From Citrus sinensis (Eukaryota; Streptophyta; Magnoliopsida; Sapindales; Rutaceae), in the NCBI RefSeq assembly GCF_022201045.2, contig NC_068561.1, forward strand, positions 24,248,501 through 24,312,500: DNA of 64,000 nucleotides, written 5' to 3'. Both the position numbers and the translations under genes were made by a program. Of the stretch, positions 51,855-62,835 are shown piece after piece; position 1 is the first letter of the stretch; each line of letters opens with the position of its first letter. The notes under the pieces are model-generated. The model searched no databases. It saw nothing but the letters and a program-made list of their open reading frames with translations, and was not told where the DNA came from.

Positions 51855-52206
51855 TCCGATGATGACAAACGATGAGCGATAGATGAAACGACGTTGCTGA
51901 CCAACTAGCCATTAATTTGATAATTTAACCGAAAAATGAAAAGAAAAAGTTTTAAGGATAATTTACGTTTAGAGCCTTATAATTTATAAAATCGTGTAAA
52001 ATTTCAAAACTATTTCAATATTATAAATCAAGTCCCTCAAGGTCATGAAGTGCTGCAAAATTACATCGACGAAATTGCTGTTAGGTCCTTGTTACTTTCT
52101 GAAAATTCACAACAATTATAAATTTTTTAAACTCTTAAGTGGTCAAGCTTTAAAATTATTCGTGCATAAAAAATGCGCAAATATTGTTATTACTTTAAGG
52201 TTAAGC
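51855..52206. other. Zinc-knuckle gene promoter region
   Basis: About 350 bp upstream of the minus-strand zinc-knuckle gene. I see no distinct TATA box close to the ATG and no other gene. Confidence 0.4.
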
Positions 52207-52863
52207 TAGGGATGGTAAAATCTTCCATGGGTTTGGGGCTCCATGGAGCCCCACCTCAAATGAAAAAAATTTTTAATAATTTTTGGGGAATGAGGTGGGG
52301 AGTGGGAGAAAAATAATCCTCAAATTGTTAACAGATGGGGTTTGGTATTGCACTCCCCACCCCACCTCCACCCCAATCCCCATTATACATAAATATGTTA
52401 ATAATTTTTATTTTATCAACTATAATGTCAATTAATATTTTTTAATTTTTATGTAATATAAACATGATATGAGTAAAAGAAAATCCTACAATATTTTTTA
52501 ATTTTAAAATATTATTATATTTTCTTTTCTCTTTTAAGGTGCTGCTCTCTTTAAATATTTTTCACTTTTAATATCAGTTTAAGATATTGTTTCAAACTTT
52601 TAGAGATTTTAAAAAAAATACTTTATAATATGATGATAATTTTATTTTAAGTCTCTAATTTTTAATTTACTGAAATCATATTTTTATATTTACTATAAAA
52701 TAAGTAAATGAGGAATGGGGTGGGGATGGGGGAATCATTCCCCACGTGGGGATTCCCCATCCCTAGCCCACTAAATTTATTGGGGAATGGGGTGGGGAAT
52801 GGAGGCAAAAATTTTTAATGGGGTAGGTATCCCCACCCCCACCCCGCCCCATTGCCATCCCTA
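52207..52863. mobile_element. Non-autonomous hAT-type DNA transposon, copy 2
   Basis: 657 bp, in the opposite orientation to the copy at 13613-14310. Ends are TAGGGATGGTAAA at the left and TTGCCATCCCTA at the right, forming an inverted repeat. Flanks are GGTTAAGC (52199-52206) and TGTTAAGC (52864-52871), an 8-bp target duplication with one mismatch. The subterminal regions are runs of G/C with CCCCACCCC words; the middle is AT-rich. No coding capacity. The insertion lies about 350 bp upstream of the zinc-knuckle gene. Confidence 0.88.
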
Positions 52864-54715
52864 TGTTAAGCCTCTTATTGATGGGGTTTCAATCAAAAAA
52901 ATTAATTTATTGGGTGAAAATACCTATATTAATTATAAGTTCAAGTAACTCAACTAATATTATTTGAACTTAAAACTTGTTTGAGATTATTTTCGGAGGC
53001 TCAAAAGTGATTTAAAAAGATAAAAATTAATTTTAATATTTGATAAATTTTTTAAAAGCCACTTTTACCAAAATTATCTCATCATGCATCAGATTTCAAA
53101 AAGTAGAGAAGAAATAACTTTTCATAATTTGATTTTCACTTTTATACTTAATACCGTGTGTCTATATATATATATTAAAATTCTAAAATTATACATTTTA
53201 GCTAGGAAATAAAATTATTAACTTTAAAGAGATTATTATTATTACCAATTATATGTGTTGAGATAACAAAATAAAAAAAAAATAATCTAAAATATTTATT
53301 TTTTTTATCAATTATTGCATATACACAATAAAAAATATTTTATATACATATTTATAAATATGTAAATAAATTTTATTTAATATTATGTTCAGTTTAATCA
53401 TCTACATTGTCACAAAAGTTTAATAGTAAAATTTACTAAGCACATACGATTTCTTTTAAAACTCACAACACTTATAAAAATAAATTTGACCAAATGTTTA
53501 ATTAATTCTTTTCAATTATTTCTACGGCATAACTAACAAAAATTATTTTAAAAATTATACTGCTACCAAATTGGCCCTTAACACATATTGTGAAGGCATA
53601 AAGGCGTAAAGCTCATTACATCATTGTTCTTGTTGCGCCCATATGTCTTCTTATTTCTAGTGATATGACAATTTAACGCAACTTTTTCTTGCTCAATCAA
53701 TTAAACTGCTGCAGATAAGTTTTTTTCTGAATGGTTTGGACAATTTTAATTCATTTAGTGGATTTTCTACCCTTCCATTGTCATACAACGTGAGCATTCC
53801 TTTTCTGTTGAGTGAAATTTGGCATGTAGTTAGGTTTAAAAGAAAAAACAAAATTGCCTTATCTAACAAATCCTATAACTGATGCAACAAATAAAGGATC
53901 ACACTTCTGCTGCTTCTAATTGGAGCCACAACGACAGAACATGATAATGCTTACCTGATAGTGGGAAAATGTTATTGCTTAAGCCTTAGCTGATGCTTGT
54001 TTAAGACCTTTGAATGAGCTGATATGAATCGGTGTCATGTCATGCAATTTTTAACTTTTAGCTACTTGGTTTCTATGCATTTACTGCTAGTTGAACCCAT
54101 ATGGCCTACTCAGATTGCCACTTCTAAATGCTCAATGAAAATTACAGTTCTTATAAAGAAGAAAAGGACTTGATAGGATGCAGATTTCTTGTCCTTTCCA
54201 ATTATTTAAGGATGCTGAATTGTGGTGTGGATCTGCACTATGTTGAATGTTGGAAAATGACACAGATTTTGGTGTCATGTCTTGTTTGCTGACTTATTGT
54301 AACAGCTTTGTCCCAACAACCAGTAGATATTGTAGATATTGTCTGCTTTGTCCTTCACTCACACGTTCTTCATGCTCACAGATTTGCCTTTCGGGAGAAC
54401 ATGCGGCTTTTTTGCCAACTTTGCTACCTATGTGGGATGTCACACTCCGTCCGGATAATTCTGCCTGTTGGAACAATGGAGATGAGGAATCTAGTGTGTG
54501 TTTTATATACCTAGTCATCTCTGGTCTAGTTCTATGTTTTTTTTTTAAATTCTCCATTTAATATTTCGTTTTTCATATGAATGATCTTGAAATGTTCACA
54601 TGGTTGGTACAATTCTAATGGAAGTAATCACACTTGCTTTTTTGACCAGAACATCAAAGTGAAAAGAATGATTTTTTCTTCTTCTCAAATCTCTTCATCT
54701 ATAAAAATATAAACA
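52864..54715. other. Intergenic spacer
   Basis: From about 52.95 to 53.58 kb a low-complexity segment begins AAACTTGTTTGAGATTATTTT and ends TACCAAATTGGCCCTTAAC, the style of a plant MITE, though ends and target duplication are uncertain. The rest includes open frames on both strands around 54.25-54.56 kb; none shows a domain I recognise and I treat them as chance. Confidence 0.4.
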
Positions 54716-55756
54716 GAATAAAAGTCGAATAAGAATCTTTAATGATCAGCTTGCAATCATTGGCACCCAAGTTGCTAAGCTCATCTTTTAATTTTGTTGC
54801 AATGTTCTTCTCATAGGCAGATTTGAGAGCTTCCCTTGCCAACTTCTGATCTTGGTCCGTGTTCTCACCTTGATCAGTTGATTGCTTGTAATCAGGCTGC
54901 AATTTTAGGACAATCTGTAAATGTATCCTGTTCCAGTTAATTAAAAAGATAATGCAACAACTTGAGATACATCAATCTCTAAAAGGATGAAATGATAATC
55001 CATGCACAAAATTACTTGGGATGTGATTGCATGTGGTTCTTGCTCACACCGTGTCACGCGTGTGTTTACATATGATCACAAATGAAGATGACTCCAAAGT
55101 TTCTCGTAGTGATGATGTAAATGTTTAGGTTGGTGGGGTCTCATTTAATTCCATTTACATAATTGTACAAGCGACATTTTCAAAGCGACATTTTCAGTAA
55201 GCCAAGTGATGTCCTATCCTAGTCTCATGTTAAAAGAAACCGAAGAGACTATACAACGATGATGAGTTAACAAAAGCAAACTACCCCCACCACATATAAA
55301 TTTTACAGTTTTAAATGTGTTTGTTCAGTGATAGTGAAATATGAAAAAAAAAAAAAGTAGGATAAAAAATACCATTTGCAAGATCAAGTAAGAGATCGGC
55401 TGGATTGACAGTCACTGACGTAGAGAAACCAATGGAGGAAAAGTATTCCAAAGTTGTAGAAGCAGGGCCATTATATATTGGGCTGCCTCCAGAGAGTAAA
55501 ACTACTTTATCAAACACGTGGTAAAGTCTGCTGGATGGCTGATGAATGGTGGTGATGATGGTTCGGCTGCTATTTGCCAGCCGTTTGATAGTTGTCAGGA
55601 TTCTTTGAGCCGTGGTTGAGTCCAATCCTGAGGTTGGCTCATCAAGCAGTAACAAGCATGGATTGATTAGCATTTCTTGAGCTATCTCTTCTTTTCCCCC
55701 CCTGATATTCCTTGCACGAGTGGGCCTCCTATCATGCTATTCCGGCACCGTGTCAT
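54716..55756 (-). pseudogene. ABCG14-like half-transporter relic
   Basis: The minus strand retains two exon pieces. 55373-55756 covers the nucleotide-binding domain from RCRNSMIGGPLVQGISGG through Walker B (LLLLDEPTSGLDSTTAQRIL) and the H-loop (ITTIHQPSSRLY) to NPADLLLDLANG. About 54735-54914 covers the linker with SAYEKNIATKLKDELSN. Walker A, the start, and the whole transmembrane domain are missing. Just after the ISGG signature the frame is broken: GGG GAA AAG AAG AGA is followed by TAGCT, about seven bases shorter than needed to reach IAQEML in frame. Joining the two pieces by the visible splice sites also meets a stop soon after. ABCG14 relatives export cytokinin from roots to shoots, but this copy cannot make a transporter. 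Confidence 0.85.
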
Positions 55757-55780
55757 GCTATGCTAGCAGGCTAGCATAGC
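55757..55780. repeat. Perfect 11-bp inverted repeat
   Basis: GCTATGCTAGC and GCTAGCATAGC are separated by AG, forming a 24-bp near-perfect palindrome able to extrude as a cruciform. It sits exactly where similarity to ABCG ends. Confidence 0.95.
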
Positions 55781-56891
55781 TAGTATTTCTCCTGGACAAA
55801 CCGAAAGACAGGTCTCAACACAGGAGAAGTTTTTTTATTTTTTATTTAGCTGTAGAAGAATAATAATATTCTGAAAAAGCGGGGCCTGGCTTGAACACAC
55901 TAATAAAATTGTGATTTGTTTACTAGAGAAAGCAAAATATTAAAGATGAAATGGGTTGTCAAAAGAGTGAGTGAAATAAATTAAAGTGAAAGCAATGGCT
56001 CCTTACTTCCTTTTCCATGCAAAGCAAAAACTGATTCTTTTAATCTCTATTCTCTTCCTTTTTTTTTCCCTCCTTTTAGTTATTTTATTGTAGTCTTCAA
56101 CATTCATATCACCGAAATTCGATATGACCATTGCATTTATCATTGCTTATTGTTTACGTATTATTATTTCTTGAAGATTAATCGCTTGAAGATTCTATAT
56201 ATCCTATGCCAAGCTAAGTCATCTCTAATTTATAATTCCTTTTTTTTGTTAATTTATTTTATTATTTTATGCTGAATAAGAGAGAGAGAGAGAGAGAGAA
56301 ATGATTAAAGGAAAAGAACCCTCAATCTGATTCCAATTTCTATCCCTCATATGTGAGTGTGTGTGTTTTCTTTGCAGAACACTGAGAATGAAAGAAGTAT
56401 AATGGGGGGTCGAAAGTGGAGCCAGCCTTTTCAATGATCAAAGACTTTAGAGTTTTGGCTACTTGACATTGTTGGGTGCGTATCATTTTTTTGAGCGCAC
56501 CCCTTTCTGCTCCCCCAACTTGTATATATATCATGCATTCAATAAAATTTTTCACTTTTTCTTGTGTTTTGTGCTCTTGCTTTTTTGAAATATTCTTTCT
56601 TATTCCATTGCTTTCTCATTGTATCTCTAATTTTATCAATACACTGTTTTTTTTTTTTTTTTGGGAAGATCTATACACTATTTAGCTAGCTAGCAAGCTA
56701 GCTTCATTTTTGCATGAATTATTCTCACTAGTTTTTTGGTTTCTATATTATTTATCAATAACCCTTTTATAGTTGTGCTAGCATATTATTTATGAGGATA
56801 TCTTTAGCTTAACTAATGACTCTTTGTAGGTGAGTTATAGAATATTATACGATCATGTCAAGTATTTTCATTTCACATCAATTTGCAAATG
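55781..56891. other. Intergenic spacer
   Basis: AT-rich, with an (AG)n run at about 56279-56299 and several poly-T runs (for example about 56647-56660). No gene was recognised. The last 17 bases (56875-56891) may be one half of the target duplication of the LINE fragment. Confidence 0.45.
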
Positions 56892-57219
56892 TTTTTTTTT
56901 TTTAGGGAAATAAAATTCATTAAGCAGATAACTTAGAAATCAACCAAGGGGGTGGAACATGCCTCCACTCCCCCGGACCTGATAAAGAACCCCTCACCCG
57001 AGCAATAAAATGAGCAGCGGAGTTCGCAGATCGCCTAACAAAGGAGAAAGTAACATCTCCTATAGATTGAGCTAAAGCTCTACAATCGTCAATAAAAGAG
57101 ATAACCAAATTGATTGAGAAAGTAACATCAAATTGCAAATGTTGTTTACTGCTAAAAGAGATAACCAAATTGATTGATCCATGAATCAACCAACTTGCAT
57201 CCATTATTTTAAACTTCAA
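56892..57219 (-). mobile_element. 5'-truncated LINE tail (RNase H-like domain)
   Basis: The minus strand encodes FIDDCRALAQSIGDVTFSFV, RRSANSAAHFIARV and EWRHVPPPWLISKLSA, the C-terminal end of the RNase H-like (RVT_3) domain found in plant non-LTR retroelement proteins, ending in a stop at 56920. A poly-A tail (poly-T at about 56891-56903 on plus) follows. ACATCAATTTGCAAATG at 56875-56891 and ACATCAAATTGCAAATG at 57125-57141 (16 of 17 identical) look like a target duplication. However, a further piece to about 57219 repeats the words TAAAAGAGATAACCAAATTG already present inside the element. The upstream reverse transcriptase is absent, so the fragment is dead. Confidence 0.7.
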
Positions 57220-59483
57220 AAAAAAATCATGCCTCCAGATAGATAATGAAATTTTATAGCTATCATTATAATCAAATAGAGAAAAAAGTTTCTCTTATTG
57301 CTATTGATTTTGACCAACTCATTCCATAACCGTGTGCTTGGCTTGGCAATTCTTTTTTATTTCATCATAGTGGAAACTGCATGCTCTAGATATATTGAGA
57401 ATGACATGCACTTAGTTTTCTAATTTCACAACTAGCTCCCGAGCTATCATTAATTAGATATTTTGTAAGGTACATCTAAGTGCAACTTTGTTAGTGAATG
57501 AGAGAAAAGGTGAGAATTGAGATGATGATTAAAGTTGACGATAATGAAATGTTAAGTTAATCTCACCATAAATAATTGTATCATTTAAAATAATAAAAGT
57601 CATTATTATTCTTTTTAAAGGTGTGTGTGTGTGAGTGTATATAGATGTGGACTCTGTTCTTGACACTGTTATTGTATAGTTTCTTTATAATTTTGTAATG
57701 CACTAAGCCCCTTGATAATGATATAAAAGGTAGACAAAGTATGAATGTCCACACTTATTAGGAGTCCATCTTTGATGAACACCTAAAAAGAAATTTAAAA
57801 CTTCAAACTAAAAATATTAAAGCTAAAAATAATATTGTCTAACTTCAAGAAATCACTATTTTTTTCTTTTTCTTTTTCTTTTTCCTTCTTCAAGTAATCA
57901 CTATTTTTTTCTTCTTCTTTTTTTTGGTCTTTTAAATTGGTTGCTGCTAGTATTTTTCGAACACTCGTATATGGGAATTTATAATTTTATTAAAATATTA
58001 AACATTTAAGAGAAACAAATGGGAATAACATAGCTCCAACAGATTCATGAAACTCTTTGGAGGGCTAGGAAAAGAATTAAAAATTGAATTAAGTAAAAAT
58101 TAATGAAACCGATACCCATTTAAAAGTTCTTTATAATTTTAAAATGATTCAAAAAATTTCAAACATATATTTAAAAGTGGGACCAGTTAGATGTGTAGTA
58201 TAAGTGAGTTTGAGAATAGAGTTAGGAAGTCGACAAGTGGTAAGCACTCCCAGTTTCCAGTGGCCGTAAGCACCCCCGCGAGGGGTGGGGGAGTTGGAAT
58301 TTTTTGTGTCGTTTTATGCTTTCATCGATTGCGTTTACACAACCAAATCATTTGGTGGTGGAGGTATCCCACTCATAATTATTATCTATAATCATCTTCC
58401 ATTAGATTTCTTTTTTTAATTTTTAAGTTAATTATTGTCATTATGAAATTAATATTGAAAATCGGGACTTTCAATCTCTATTTTCTCTGTCTTTTGTGGT
58501 TTAGTCTTTGATCTCTCTTTCTCACATTTTCTCATTATAATTGTTGCTTTAACAACCTTAATCTTTTTTTTTACCACCTCAAAACTTGTTAATTATTAAT
58601 TCTTGTTGATGGTAAAATGTAGACCAGGGCACTGAGGCATGATATATAGGGAACATGACTTAAGGTCGTGATGAAGAATAAAGGGAAAACTAAAGATGGA
58701 GGATGAAATGAGAAGATCTCAAAGAATTAACATCAGCCGCCATAAATCGTTTAAGGATAACAAAAAATGTCTCCTACATTATGCCCGCATCACCATATCC
58801 TCCCACATTATGCCTGCATAATCATATATCAGTATGGGACCACTGGACAATAGCAACCTCACCAATGGTAACAGGAATTGTTACTACAACATGATCCCTC
58901 TTTGGATTATCTCTAAAATATTTCCTTATAAGTAGCTGAAGTCAGAATTGAGGATAGGGGTCCACAAGCAAAACCACCTATACAATCTCTAATGAAATAA
59001 TGTGCTCCTCAACTCAATTGATTCATTTAAAATGGGCCAATCAGAGGTAAGGACATGCTGTCAATACAAACTGTCCTCAAAACGCGGACTAGACTCATAA
59101 CGCGAAGACTAGACTCATAACGCGGTGTTTTTATCCTAAAAACTAAATACATTCTAATTTTGTTATAAAATTTAACAAAATGGTGATGTTAATTAATAAA
59201 TAAATGAAAAGAGATTTTGTTTGTAATCATAGATGAGAAAAAAAATGCCGATACTTTTTTTTTTAATATTTCTTTGGACTCAAAATGGGGTTGATTGATA
59301 TAACTGGAGTGAAATAATTATATGAATGTGATGAGACATATTGGTTGTCTCAGTATCATATCTTGCTTTTTGTCCACTGGAAATCTTTCCACACTTCTTC
59401 ACACAAATTACTACGCGTAAGGGAAAAATCTTTATTGGTTGTGACATCAAATTTGATGAGCATTTGCATTTTGTTGATGTAAC
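57220..59483. other. Intergenic, repeat-rich
   Basis: Mostly AT-rich. A GT run lies at about 57620-57632. The segment at about 58620-59130 is GC-richer and includes a TATA-like CCTTATAAGTAG near 58924, in the style of an old LTR. It also has two near-identical units at 59083-59100 and 59101-59120 (CGCGGACTAGACTCATAA / CGCGAAGACTAGACTCATAA). I cannot define the boundaries of an element here and see no gene. Confidence 0.4.
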
Positions 59484-61549
59484 TGTAACGCCACAAATTC
59501 CCATACATATTAAATTATGGAAATTGGGCTTTCATTGAGAATTATGAGTGGCCTATAACCCTTATTTAGAAAGGGGTACTAATTAAATAGAGGTTATTTA
59601 TGAGATCATTTTGGAAAAGGGCTATTTTTCCTTATTGAATAGGGTTTCTTAAGATCCCCTATAAATACATACTTTTCCCCCTTCCATAACCCTAAGTTCA
59701 CAACGTTTATCCTTCTTCTCTGCTGCTCTTTACGCTCCTACCCAAATCTTAGGATTCAAACCTTTGTTTAGGAGAGACTCAAAGCGACGGGTAAGTTCAC
59801 AACGTTTATTCTGAACAGCATGAGTATCTCGAATTTTTAAAGCTATATTTTCTGAACGAATTTTCTTATAAAATTTATATTTCTGGAAACTAGACATGTA
59901 GGGCTTCTTGATTAAATTTTATTTCATTAAATTCAACTTCGTTTTCAATTTTATACGTATTTTGGAAATAGAAACCACTGCACTGGAAATCCACGATTCC
60001 AGTATTGTGATCAGATTCACAAGACTATTTGTACCACCAAATGAACTCAAAAAATTCTGAAAGTTTATATGTATGTTAATATATGTGTCTAGGATTCCCA
60101 GTTTTAATTTCATAATTTTCTGATTAGTATTTTATTTTATAAAAATCACGGAACCCGTTCTGTTTGGTTTAGATTATGTGAAAACAGTTTCGAATTTGCT
60201 GAGAAGTAAATAGTTTTTAAAATGTTTTTGATATCGGATCCTCTTGTAAATTTTACATGGGGTACTCATGGATGTCCAGAATGGTTCCATAGGATTTTAT
60301 ATCATTCTGAGTCTTTGATTAAGAGTTAAAATTCCGAGAATCAGACCTGTACGGGTATGAATTAGAAAATCAAATTCTTAGAATAAGTTATTGATTGTCA
60401 TATCTTGTATTTGTTTAAGGTTTTGAAGGTGTTTGAGGCTCTTAGAAGCTTAGAGGTGTGTTAATCCAAGTTCATTTGTCGAGGTAAGTAACTTCATTCC
60501 TAATGTACTGGATATGTAGAAGTATTTTGATATTATTATTATAAGTATAAATGTTTTGATACTACTTAAAGGATTACTAATTTTGATAACAAAATTAGCT
60601 TTATGTAAATGTTTTCAAACCATTCTTTTTAACAAAGTATTTTATAAATGCTTTTTAATATGTAAATGATTTTATGACATGACAACCTTTTATGATGTTA
60701 TCTTTAAAATGTTATGCAAGCCTATATTATTGATATGAACTTTTATAAATCTGATACGAATGTTTTGTACCCATATATGATTTCAATTACTGATAATTGT
60801 ATGAGATTCCTAATGTTTTGGCTCATTGTCCATAGTTATTCTGATTCTGATTCTGATCGTAATATACGATATATCTGTCTGGACCAGTACTGGGTTTCTG
60901 TTCTGAATGTGCACACGATATTCTGATTATGTTTCTGGCCGGGTCACCGGGACTATAGGTGACACTATGTGACATGAGCTAACCTGTTTGTTTTCTGTAT
61001 ACGTATTACATGAGTTGATTCGTAAGTAAATATGCTTTTGAATATTCTGAATTATTAAGAATTTATCTTATGTTATTGTGATATATCGTTTTATGAAAAT
61101 TATGGATTATGATATATGCTTTAAACAAAAGAAGGCTTGCAATATTTTTGGTATCGATAGGCCTAGTGTGTTAGGAATGGTTTTACTTACCGAGTTGACG
61201 GCTCACCCCTCGTCATTACTTTTTTGCAGATTAAGTTTCTTTTGAGAGGTGCACTTAGCTTTGGAGTTAATGATTTCCAGTTTCCGTTTGCTATTGAATA
61301 AGAGGAGGAATAGACTTGTGTTTCTATTTAGTTACTTTTATTATGAACGTGTAATTTGGAGTTTGAGACTTTTGTTATTATTTTTATATGTCCTCGAGAG
61401 AGATTATTTAGTATTTGACGTTTGGATTTATGGATTTATTTGAATAAGAATTGGAGGAATTTCAGTTTGAAACTTATGAGTAAAGATTATGATTTGTGAG
61501 TAACCTCCTTCTTCACGTGCTCCGCACGTGTTAGATTTGGGGTGTTACA
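59484..61549 (+). mobile_element. Long terminal repeat of a Ty3/Gypsy-type retrotransposon (5' LTR)
   Basis: About 2066 bp bounded by the inverted ends TGTAACGCC and GGGTGTTACA, the TG...CA boundaries typical of plant Gypsy LTRs. A TATA box lies 176 bp inside, and a primer-binding site follows 4 bp after the end. The 3' LTR and most of the internal region are not in the window, so identity between the two LTRs (age) cannot be judged. The LTR's own short frames are not coding. Confidence 0.78.
59660..59667 (+). promoter_or_regulatory. LTR TATA box
   Basis: TATAAATA in the context CCCCTATAAATACATA, with transcription expected to start about 30 bp downstream. It would drive the retroelement RNA. 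Confidence 0.6.
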
Positions 61550-61553
61550 ATTG

Positions 61554-61564
61554 TGGTATCAGAG
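61554..61564 (+). other. Primer-binding site, initiator tRNA-Met
   Basis: TGGTATCAGAG is complementary to the 3' end of plant initiator methionine tRNA, the usual primer for reverse transcription in Ty3/Gypsy and many Copia elements. It begins 4 bp after the LTR end. The match stops after 11 bases. Confidence 0.85.
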
Positions 61565-61646
61565 AAACTAGGTTAGGATTCTGTAGACTTTCTTTTACCG
61601 TTTAATTAGATTGTCTAATTAAATCGATTACATTTGTTTTGTAGAC

Positions 61647-62123
61647 ATGAAGAAGGACAATATGGGTATGAAAAGTGTCAAGAATAAGGGATGGACAGAA
61701 ATTGATAGGACCGAACAATTTATCTTAGGAGGAGTTCTTGTCAAAGATCTTAGGAGACTTCATAAGCAGCGAATGGATGATAGACTAAGACGGACTATAG
61801 AGGTCTACATCGATACTCCTCCAGGACCTGGAGCTTCAAGAAAGAAGCTCAATGAGGCTATACGTGGACTACGTGTTTATGGCAAGGGAGCTAACAAGAA
61901 TAAGCTTGTAATACGTCGCCTATTTTGGACAGGACCTCGATTTAAGCCTTACTATAGCAAAGGATGGGTATCTCCATGTCTAAATAAACTACCTTATAGA
62001 ACTCCTAAGGAAATCGAGACAGATGGAGTCACGACTAAGGAAAGGAAAGTAAAGATAGATCCTTTTCCTATCCGGTTGAGTACACCTATGAACTTTGTGG
62101 CTGTAGGACATGAAACTCTGTAG
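61647..62123 (+). CDS. Unrecognised ORF in the leader of the LTR element
   Basis: An ATG-initiated frame of 158 aa between the primer-binding site and gag. I do not recognise it. It is strongly basic (about 30 Lys plus Arg), starts MKKDNMGMKSVKNKGWTEID, and has a central segment LGGVLVKDLRRLHKQRMDDR ... EVYIDTPPGPGASRKKLNEA ... RGLRVYGKGANKNKLVIRRL. No membrane segment, zinc motif or protease motif is visible. Codon use and amino-acid composition look like real protein rather than random AT-rich sequence. It may be an element-specific accessory protein, captured host sequence, or a chance frame in a long leader. It is not in frame with the gag ORF downstream. Confidence 0.5.
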   Translation: MKKDNMGMKSVKNKGWTEIDRTEQFILGGVLVKDLRRLHKQRMDDRLRRTIEVYIDTPPGPGASRKKLNEAIRGLRVYGKGANKNKLVIRRLFWTGPRFKPYYSKGWVSPCLNKLPYRTPKEIETDGVTTKERKVKIDPFPIRLSTPMNFVAVGHETL

Positions 62124-62408
62124 ACTTTATTGAGGTTAATAGAGTGATTAAATATTTTAAGGCAAGGAGTAACTAGTAATTCTATTTTGGTCTTTTTGGC
62201 TTTCTATGTTGCTTGCGACTTTGTAATAACTCTTGTTATATGATCTTTGGTATTAACGTAGAATGAAATATTTATTGCTCTTGTTTACAATATCAAATTT
62301 TCTTAGTTACACTACTTATTCAGTACGCTGCGCGCTTGCACGACCTTTAGCTATGAATTATTTACCCCTTTTTAATTATTTATTTATTCTCTGTGTTATA
62401 GTCAAGAG

Positions 62409-62835
62409 ATGTCACGTAAGGGAGGTGCTAGGCATGCCTCTAGCTCGAGAGATGTTTTAGGTATCGCTGACGACGCTGACCCAACCTTGCACGAGATGGC
62501 TAACGAAGGAAATCCTATGATGCGCGCAATGCTTAGATTGATGGAACAACAAAGTAAGTTAATTCAAGATATGGCTAGAGGCAGAGTTGGGGCACAAGAG
62601 AATGTGCCAGTTGAAAGGCAAGGTGGCGCAAGAGATCATGGGGCTATGGTGAACTTAGAACGATTTAAGAAATTGGGACCACCTACCTTTCAGGGGACTG
62701 CCGATCCCATGGTTGCAGAGGCATGGCTAAAACAGATGGAGAAGATATTTGTGGCTATGGGTTGTAATGATGATCAAAGGGTAATATTAGCCTCATTTGT
62801 CCTTCAGGGTGAGGCAGACCACTGGTGGGATGTGT
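62409..62835 (+). pseudogene. gag of the Ty3/Gypsy element, interrupted
   Basis: From the ATG the frame reads MSRKGGARHASSSRDVLGIA, a coiled region (MRAMLRLMEQQSKLIQDMAR), and then the Retrotrans_gag signature FKKLGPPTFQGTADPMVAEA, WLKQMEKIFVAMGC and FVLQGEADHWWD. Gag forms the virus-like particle. The similarity stops straight after HWWD. The frame then runs a few codons into a different repeat and ends at a TAA at about 62847-62849. The rest of gag, the zinc knuckle and pol are not seen in the remaining 1.1 kb. The copy is therefore broken, at least in this reading. Confidence 0.8.

Noticed and set aside
54247-54561. Open frames on both strands near the ABCG relic
   Set aside because: No recognisable domain; the minus-strand reading has no similarity to the missing ABCG exons and the plus-strand reading is Cys/Leu-rich noise.
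61249-61443. 64-codon plus-strand frame in the LTR
   Set aside because: Lies within the long terminal repeat and is hydrophobic noise (Phe/Leu/Tyr); no start context or partner exon.
61554-61564. tRNA-like word TGGTATCAGAG considered as part of a tRNA gene
   Set aside because: No cloverleaf can be drawn around it; the position just after an LTR end identifies it as a primer-binding site.
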